From positions 62,001 through 126,000 of the forward strand of contig NZ_JBDJAW010000020.1 in assembly GCF_039649665.1 (NCBI RefSeq): DNA of 64,000 nt, given 5' to 3'. Under the pieces are notes generated by a model. That model saw nothing but the letters and a program-made list of their open reading frames with translations. It did not search any database and was not told where the DNA came from. The DNA comes from Microbispora sp. ZYX-F-249 (GTDB lineage: Bacteria; Actinomycetota; Actinomycetes; Streptosporangiales; Streptosporangiaceae). The stretch's first letter is position 1. Every line of letters starts with the position of its first letter. Positions 59,076-64,000 of this stretch are shown here, in pieces. Position numbers and translations under genes: made by a program.

Positions 59076-60794
59076 ATGAGACGGTGCAACGAGGAGGTCG
59101 CCGGGCTGCTGCAGGAGTACGCCGACCTGATCGCGATCACCGGGGGTGACGCGTTCAAGGTGCGGGTCTACGAGAAGGCGGCCCGGTCGGTCGGCGGGTA
59201 CGGCCGGGAGATCGACGGCATGGACGCGGCGGGCCTGCGGGCGATCCCGAACGTCGGCGCGTCGATCGCCGCGAAGATCGACGAGTACCTGCGGACCGGG
59301 TCGATCCACCAGCTGGAGGAGCTGCGTACGCGGATCCCCGCCGGGGTCCGCCTGCTGACCACGATCCCCACGCTCGGGCCGAAGAAGGCCATGGCGCTGT
59401 ATCACGAGCGGGGCGTCGACTCGATCGAGAAGCTGGAACACGCGATCCACGCCGGGGCCCTGCAGGGAATGCACGGATTCGGCGCGAAGACCGAGGAGAA
59501 CCTGCTCCACGGCATCGACGTGATCCGCAAGACCGGCAGCCGGGTGCACATCGGGATCGCCATGGCCGTCGCCGACGAGGTCGTCCCCGCGCTGTCGGCC
59601 GTGCCGGGCTGCGAGCGCTGCGCGTACGCCGGGTCGCTGCGGCGGATGAAGGACACGATCGGCGACGTCGACGTCCTGGCCACGGCCGACGATTCGGCCG
59701 CCCTGATGACGGCCTTCACCACGCTGCCGTACGTCACCGAGGTGATCGCGCATGGCGAGACCAAGAGCTCGGTGCGCACGGCGTCGGGGCTCCAGGTCGA
59801 CCTGCGGGTGGTGCCGGGGGACTCCTGGGGGGCCGCGCTGCAGTACTTCACCGGCTCGAAGGCGCACAACATCCGCACCCGCGAGATCGCCGTGCACCGG
59901 AAGCTCAAGCTGTCGGAGTACGGCGTGTTCGACGTGGCGACCGGAGAGAAGATCACTTCGGCGGACGAGGCGGAGGTGTACGGCATGCTCGGCCTGCCGT
60001 GGATCGAGCCGGCCCTCCGCGAGGACACCGGGGAGATCGAGGCCGCGCTGGGCGAGGGGCTGCCGCGGGTCGTGACCTTGGCCGACATCCGCGGCGACCT
60101 GCACACGCACACGGACCTGACCGACGGGCTCGCGCCGCTGGAGGAGATGGCCGAGGCGGCGGCCGCCCGGGGCTACGACTACTACGCGGTGACCGACCAC
60201 GCGCCCGGCCTGTCCATGCAGCGGATGACCGGTGAGAAGGCGCTCGCCCAGCGGGAGCGGCTCCGCCGCCTCGGCGCCGCCCGCCCCGGCATGACGCTGC
60301 TGCACGGGTGCGAGCTCAACATCGGCCCGGAGGGCGAGGTCGACTGGCCGCCGGAGTTCCTGGCCGGGTTCGACCTGTGCGTGGCCTCGGTGCACTCGCA
60401 CTTCACCCAGCCGGCCGAGGAGATGACCCGGCGGCTGGTCCGGGCCTGCGAGAACCCGTACGTGAAGATCATCGGCCATCCGACGGCGCGGGTCATCGGC
60501 AGGCGGGAGCCGGTGGACGCCGACTGGCCGCGGGTGTTCGACGCCTGCGCCCGCACGGGCACGGCGCTGGAGATCGACGCCTTCCCCGACCGGCTCGACC
60601 TGCCCGCGGACCTGGTCAGGCGGGCGGCCGGCCGGGGCGTGCTGTTCGCGATCGACAGCGACGCGCACGCCGTGCCGCACCTGGCGAACATGCGGTACGG
60701 CGTCGGCACCGCGCAGCGAGGCTGGCTCACCCCCGATCGGGTAATCAACACCTGGCCACTCGACCGGCTGCGGGAGTTCCTCCGCCCGCGATGA
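59076..60794 (+). CDS. polX: DNA polymerase/3'-5' exonuclease PolX family
   Basis: The protein has 572 residues. An N-terminal helix-hairpin-helix region ('GGDAFKVRVYEKAARSVGGY', 'IPNVGASIAAKIDEYL') leads to the X-family nucleotidyltransferase ('CAYAGSLRRMKDTIGDVDVLATA', with the DVD metal pair), then a C-terminal PHP domain ('RGDLHTHTDLTDG', 'AVTDHAPG', 'VASVHSHF', 'IIGHPTARVIG', 'IDSDAHAV'). This is the bacterial PolX design used in base-excision or end repair. GGGGG precedes the ATG by eight bases. Its stop is ten bases before the next gene. Confidence 0.9.
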   Translation: MRRCNEEVAGLLQEYADLIAITGGDAFKVRVYEKAARSVGGYGREIDGMDAAGLRAIPNVGASIAAKIDEYLRTGSIHQLEELRTRIPAGVRLLTTIPTLGPKKAMALYHERGVDSIEKLEHAIHAGALQGMHGFGAKTEENLLHGIDVIRKTGSRVHIGIAMAVADEVVPALSAVPGCERCAYAGSLRRMKDTIGDVDVLATADDSAALMTAFTTLPYVTEVIAHGETKSSVRTASGLQVDLRVVPGDSWGAALQYFTGSKAHNIRTREIAVHRKLKLSEYGVFDVATGEKITSADEAEVYGMLGLPWIEPALREDTGEIEAALGEGLPRVVTLADIRGDLHTHTDLTDGLAPLEEMAEAAAARGYDYYAVTDHAPGLSMQRMTGEKALAQRERLRRLGAARPGMTLLHGCELNIGPEGEVDWPPEFLAGFDLCVASVHSHFTQPAEEMTRRLVRACENPYVKIIGHPTARVIGRREPVDADWPRVFDACARTGTALEIDAFPDRLDLPADLVRRAAGRGVLFAIDSDAHAVPHLANMRYGVGTAQRGWLTPDRVINTWPLDRLREFLRPR

Positions 60795-60804
60795 AGGGGG
60801 TTCG

Positions 60805-61914
60805 ATGCTGACGATCGGCAGGCGGCCGCTGCCCGTGGTGGGCCGCGCCCGGATGTACGTGTGCGGGATCACGCCCTACGACACGACCCATCTCGGCCAC
60901 GCCAGGACGTTCGTGTGGGCCGACGTGGCGGCCCGGGTGCTGCGGCACACCGGTGCGCCTGTCGAGGTCTGCCGCAACGTCACCGACGTGGACGACGTGC
61001 TGACCTCGGCCGCGCGCCGGGCCGGCAGCCCCTACGACAGCTTCGCCGCCGTGCAGCAGTTCTACTTCGACCGGGACATGGCGGCGTTGCACGTGCACCC
61101 GGTGACGTACGAGCCGCGGGCGCACACGTACGTGCCGCAGGTCGTGGCGCTCGCCCGCGCCCTGGTGGAGCTGGGCCACGCCTACGAGCGGGACGGCGCG
61201 GTGTACTTCCGCGGCGCGGGCGTGCGCGAACGGGCCGGGCTCGGCGCCGGCGAGGCGGCCCGCCTGCTGGCGGAGTTCGGCGACGATCCGGACGACCCCG
61301 GCAGGGACGACCCGGCGGACGTCGCCGTCTGGCGGCGGTCGGCGGCGGGGGAGCCGGGCTGGCCGAGCCCGTGGGGCGACGGACGGCCCGGGTGGCACGC
61401 CGAGTGCGCCGCCATGGCGCTGACGACGTTCGGGCCGGCCCTCGACCTGCACGCTGGCGGCGCCGACCTGCGCTTCCCGCACCACGCGTACGAGGCGGCG
61501 ATGGCCGAGGCGGCGACCGAGGTGCGGCCGTTCGCCCGCGCCTGGCTGCACGTGGGGGTGGTCCGCGTGGACGGCGCGAAGATGGCCAAGTCGGCGGGCA
61601 ACCTCGTGTTCACCGCCGACCTGCTGCGGGACCACCCGGCCGGCGCCGTGCGCCTGCTGCTGCTCGATCACCCGTGGGCGGCCGACTGGGACTACCGCCC
61701 CGGCGGCCTGGAGGAGGCCGCCGCCCGGCTGGAGCGGCTCCACCGTGCTGCCTACCGACCTGCGGCCGGGCGGCCCGGGACGCAGGCGGCGGGCGAGCAC
61801 GCGGCGGTGCGCGCGCTGCTGAACGACCTGGACACCGCGGCCGCCCTGGCGATCGCCGAGGAGGAGGGCGGGCAGGCCGCCCGCACGGTGATCGCGCTGC
61901 TCGCCCTCGGCTGA
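60805..61914 (+). CDS. Short MshC-like cysteine ligase / CysS paralogue
   Basis: This 369-residue class I synthetase-fold protein has 'MYVCGITPYDTTHLGHARTF' (Cys zinc ligand and HIGH motif HLGH), 'VCRNVTDVDDVL', 'GRPGWHAECAAMA' and 'HAGGADLRFPHH' (zinc ligands), and 'DGAKMAKSAGNLVF' (KMSKS as KMAKS). The 'GITPYD.THLGHA' string is the MshC type rather than CysS ('GPTVYD..HIGH'). MshC adds cysteine to GlcN-inositol in mycothiol synthesis. It is about 40 residues shorter than MshC and is probably a paralogue with a related acceptor. It lies behind polX, and a persulfide dioxygenase converges on it. Confidence 0.7.
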   Translation: MLTIGRRPLPVVGRARMYVCGITPYDTTHLGHARTFVWADVAARVLRHTGAPVEVCRNVTDVDDVLTSAARRAGSPYDSFAAVQQFYFDRDMAALHVHPVTYEPRAHTYVPQVVALARALVELGHAYERDGAVYFRGAGVRERAGLGAGEAARLLAEFGDDPDDPGRDDPADVAVWRRSAAGEPGWPSPWGDGRPGWHAECAAMALTTFGPALDLHAGGADLRFPHHAYEAAMAEAATEVRPFARAWLHVGVVRVDGAKMAKSAGNLVFTADLLRDHPAGAVRLLLLDHPWAADWDYRPGGLEEAAARLERLHRAAYRPAAGRPGTQAAGEHAAVRALLNDLDTAAALAIAEEEGGQAARTVIALLALG

Positions 61915-61936
61915 CGACGGCTCGCCGGGCGCAGGG

Positions 61937-63328
61937 TCACAGAGGATGTCGCGCCAGGCCGGACCCACCGGTCGCGGCGAACCGCGCGATCATCGCGTGG
62001 GGGTCGTAGTCGTCGTGGACGGCGACGACGTCTCCTTCGCGCCCGGCCGCGGCCAGAAGGGAGGCGGCGATGGACGCCCGGTAGCCACTGGCGCAGTGCG
62101 TCCACACCTCGCCGTCCGGCACCTCGTGCAGCCGGGACGGCAGCTCGTGCAGCGGGATGTGGACCGCGCCGGGCACGTGCGACTCGCGCCACTCCGCGTC
62201 GCGGCGCACGTCCAGGACCACGACCGGGCGGTGGCGGCGCACGGTCGCCAGCTCGGCGAAGGTAGCCGTGGGCATGGACGCGGGCTTGTCGTCGCCGGCC
62301 CAGTCGGCGGGCCCTCCGGTGGCGGCCGCGGCGGGGCGGTCGATGCCGATCCGCGCCAGTTCGCGCTGGGCCTCCGCGATGTCCCCCGGCGTCTCGCCCA
62401 GCAACGTCAGCGGTGTTCCCCAGGGGATGAGCCAGCCCAGGTAGACGGCGAAGTTGCCGTCCAGCCCGAAGTTGAGCACCCCGGCCAGGTGACCCGCCGC
62501 GAACGCCGTACGGGACCGCAGGTCCACGACCCACTCGCCGGCCCGCAGGCGGCGGCGCAGCTCGGCGGCGTTCGCGCGGCGCGGCGCGGACAGGTCGGGC
62601 GCGTCCGCCCCGGCCCGGTTGAGCGTGGGCATGTGCGCGTAGTAGGCGGGGTAGGCGTCCAGCCCGGCCAGCAGCGACCGGACGTACTCGTCCTCGCCGC
62701 GCGTCAGGGCCGGGTTGACCCGCCGCTCCAGGCCGATGGTCGACTCGGTGACCTCCGACTGGGTGGCCGAGCAGAAGCTGCCGAACCCGTGCGTGGGCAG
62801 GACGTCCGTCTCGGGCGGCAGCTCGCGGGCCAGCCGGTTCGCCGAGGCGTACTGCGCCCGCGCCAGCGTGCCGGTGTGCTCGCGGCCGAGCAGGTCGGGC
62901 CGCCCGGTCGTGCCGTGCAGCAGCGAGCCTCCGGTGAAGACGGCGGGCGGCCGGTCCGGCGACTCCAGCACGTACGACAGGTGGGTGAAGGTGTGGCCGG
63001 GGGTGGCGACGGCGCGCAGGCGCGTCCGCGGGCCGATCTCGACCACGTCCCCGTCCTCGATCGGGCAGCGGTCGAACGCCACGGGGTCGGCCGCGTTCAC
63101 GTGGTAGTCCGCGCCGGTGGCCGCGGCCAGCGCCGGCCCGCCGGTCACGTAGTCGTTGTGGACGTGGGTCTCGAACACGTGGCGGATCTCGACGCCGCGC
63201 CGCTCGGCCAGGCGGAGCATCCGGTCGATGTCCCGCTGCGGGTCCACCACGAAGGCGACCTCACCGTCGGTGCCGAGGTAGCTGCGGTCGCCCAGGGAGG
63301 GGGTGTCGACAGGGATTATCTCGATCAT
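61937..63328 (-). CDS. Persulfide dioxygenase-rhodanese fusion
   Basis: The 463 residues comprise an ETHE1/Blh-type metallo-beta-lactamase domain (about 1-240; 'ETHVHNDYVTGG', 'ATPGHTFTHLSYVL', 'LPTHGFGSFCS') and two rhodanese domains. The first (about 255-345) has 'WVVDLRSRTAFAAGHL' but no active-site Cys ('LIPWGTPLTLL'); the second (about 365-460) has 'THCASGYRASIAASLL' with the catalytic Cys. It converts low-molecular-weight persulfides to sulfite and thiosulfate. The stop-start ATGA overlap with the upstream sugar kinase places it second in an operon. Confidence 0.88.
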   Translation of the reverse strand: MIEIIPVDTPSLGDRSYLGTDGEVAFVVDPQRDIDRMLRLAERRGVEIRHVFETHVHNDYVTGGPALAAATGADYHVNAADPVAFDRCPIEDGDVVEIGPRTRLRAVATPGHTFTHLSYVLESPDRPPAVFTGGSLLHGTTGRPDLLGREHTGTLARAQYASANRLARELPPETDVLPTHGFGSFCSATQSEVTESTIGLERRVNPALTRGEDEYVRSLLAGLDAYPAYYAHMPTLNRAGADAPDLSAPRRANAAELRRRLRAGEWVVDLRSRTAFAAGHLAGVLNFGLDGNFAVYLGWLIPWGTPLTLLGETPGDIAEAQRELARIGIDRPAAAATGGPADWAGDDKPASMPTATFAELATVRRHRPVVVLDVRRDAEWRESHVPGAVHIPLHELPSRLHEVPDGEVWTHCASGYRASIAASLLAAAGREGDVVAVHDDYDPHAMIARFAATGGSGLARHPL

Positions 63329-64000
63329 TCATGTCCCTCCTCGTCTTCTGAGGCACCCGTACCCTGGGAAAAGGACTTCACCTCCTCCCGGGTCGGCGGG
63401 ACCGCGCCGGCGCGGGTGCAGACGATCGCGGCGGCGGCGCAGCCGCGCCGCAGCGCCCCGGCCACGCGCTCCGCGCCGAGCGGAGCGCCGTCGAGCGCGT
63501 CGAGCGCGTCGAGCGCGTCGAGGTAGGCGGCGGTGAAGGTGTCGCCCGCGCCGACCGTGTCGACGACCTCGACGGCCGGGGCCGGGCAGGCGATCACCTC
63601 GCCGTCCAGCACCGCCGCGGCGCCGTCGCCGCCCCGGGTGACCACCACGAGAGCCGGGCCGAGACCGGTCCAGCGCCGCGCCACCTCGGGCCAGGGCTCG
63701 CCGGGATACAGCCAGTCGAGGTCCTCGGCGCTCACCTTGACCAGGCGGGCGAGCCGTACGCACTCCTCGACGTGAGCCAGTGCGCGGGCATGGTCGCCGA
63801 TGAGGGACGGCCGGATGTTCGGGTCGTAGGACACAGTGATCCCCGCCTCGGCGGCGACCCGCATCAGGCCTCTGACGTGATCGCCGCCCGGGGCCGCGAG
63901 CGTGGCCAGCGAGCCGGTGTGCAGGCAGGTCACCCCGTCGAGCGCGACCGGGGCGGAGAAGGCCCAGTCGAAACGGAAGTCGTAGGAGGCCGAGCCGTCC
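63325..64000 (-). CDS. PfkB-family carbohydrate kinase, 5' end missing
   Basis: About 225 C-terminal residues are present; the frame is open to the window edge. 'VTVSYDPNIRPSL'-type segment, 'KVSAEDLDWLYPGE', 'VVTRGGDGA' and the signature 'VDTVGAGDTFTAAYLDAL' identify a ribokinase/fructokinase-type enzyme; the Asp in GAGDTF is the catalytic base. After the signature a 9-base tandem repeat (about 63494-63521) encodes LDALDALDALD. It overlaps the persulfide dioxygenase gene by ATGA. Confidence 0.85.
   Translation of the reverse strand, partial: DGSASYDFRFDWAFSAPVALDGVTCLHTGSLATLAAPGGDHVRGLMRVAAEAGITVSYDPNIRPSLIGDHARALAHVEECVRLARLVKVSAEDLDWLYPGEPWPEVARRWTGLGPALVVVTRGGDGAAAVLDGEVIACPAPAVEVVDTVGAGDTFTAAYLDALDALDALDGAPLGAERVAGALRRGCAAAAIVCTRAGAVPPTREEVKSFSQGTGASEDEEGHE

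Noticed and set aside
63494-63521. Nine-base tandem repeat (TCGAGCGCG) as a mobile or contingency repeat
   Set aside because: It is in frame within the sugar kinase and encodes LDA triplets in a helix after the PfkB signature. It is probably ordinary slippage.

Overview
The window is about 70% GC chromosomal DNA from an actinomycete. GTG and TTG starts are frequent, ATGA/GTGA/TGATG gene overlaps are common, and Ser/Thr kinases are abundant. A mycothiol-type ligase paralogue and non-mycobacterial versions of the cholesterol genes suggest a Streptosporangiaceae-like organism (Nonomuraea/Microbispora type). That placement is inferred from protein style, not from a marker gene.

1-32 kb is a steroid-degradation island. 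A branched-chain-type ABC transporter (livM-livG-livF) ends in a strong hairpin. Then comes a tightly overlapping operon with the content of the mycobacterial igr locus: old-yellow-enzyme reductase, FadD17-like ligase, ChsE2, ChsH2 (MaoC+DUF35), ChsE1, ChsH1, Ltp2 aldolase and a double hot-dog hydratase. This set removes the last three carbons of the sterol side chain. It is followed by FadD3 (HIP-CoA ligase). After a 6 kb interruption come the KstR2-regulon genes for opening rings C and D: SDR, EchA20, IpdA, IpdB, IpdC, two FadE subunits, an enoyl-CoA hydratase, IpdF, KstR2 and FadA6. Two TCTAACA-type palindromes lie in the two divergent promoters of this part. The 13.8-20 kb interruption holds a broken FG-GAP gene, a stand-alone condensation-domain protein under a CebR-like box, a two-component system, a polytopic membrane protein and a small secreted protein.

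32-38.5 kb holds prfC (RF3) with a possible translationally coupled leader peptide, an HNH nuclease, a MazG-like pyrophosphohydrolase, a putative PD-(D/E)XK/winged-helix protein, a small secreted repeat protein, and an ADP-ribosylglycohydrolase coupled to a DUF4352 lipoprotein-like protein.

38.5-50.4 kb is the least understood part. It has three Ser/Thr kinases (two membrane-bound, one fused to a TPR-like region), a large uncharacterised protein, an N6-adenine DNA methylase with an N-terminal HTH, and an SMC/RloC-like zinc-hook ATPase with an Rx6H (HEPN-like) C-terminus, coupled to a small Rx4H protein. It looks like one or two uncharacterised defence modules.

50.4-57.7 kb holds a P450, a MarR regulator, an amide-utilisation operon (cytosolic AmiC-like binding protein, APC permease, acetamidase/formamidase), an alpha/beta hydrolase facing an HxlR regulator, and a DesK/DesR-type two-component system. 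59-64 kb holds PolX, a short MshC-like ligase, a persulfide dioxygenase-rhodanese fusion and a truncated PfkB sugar kinase. No rRNA, tRNA, CRISPR array, insertion sequence or prophage gene was seen.
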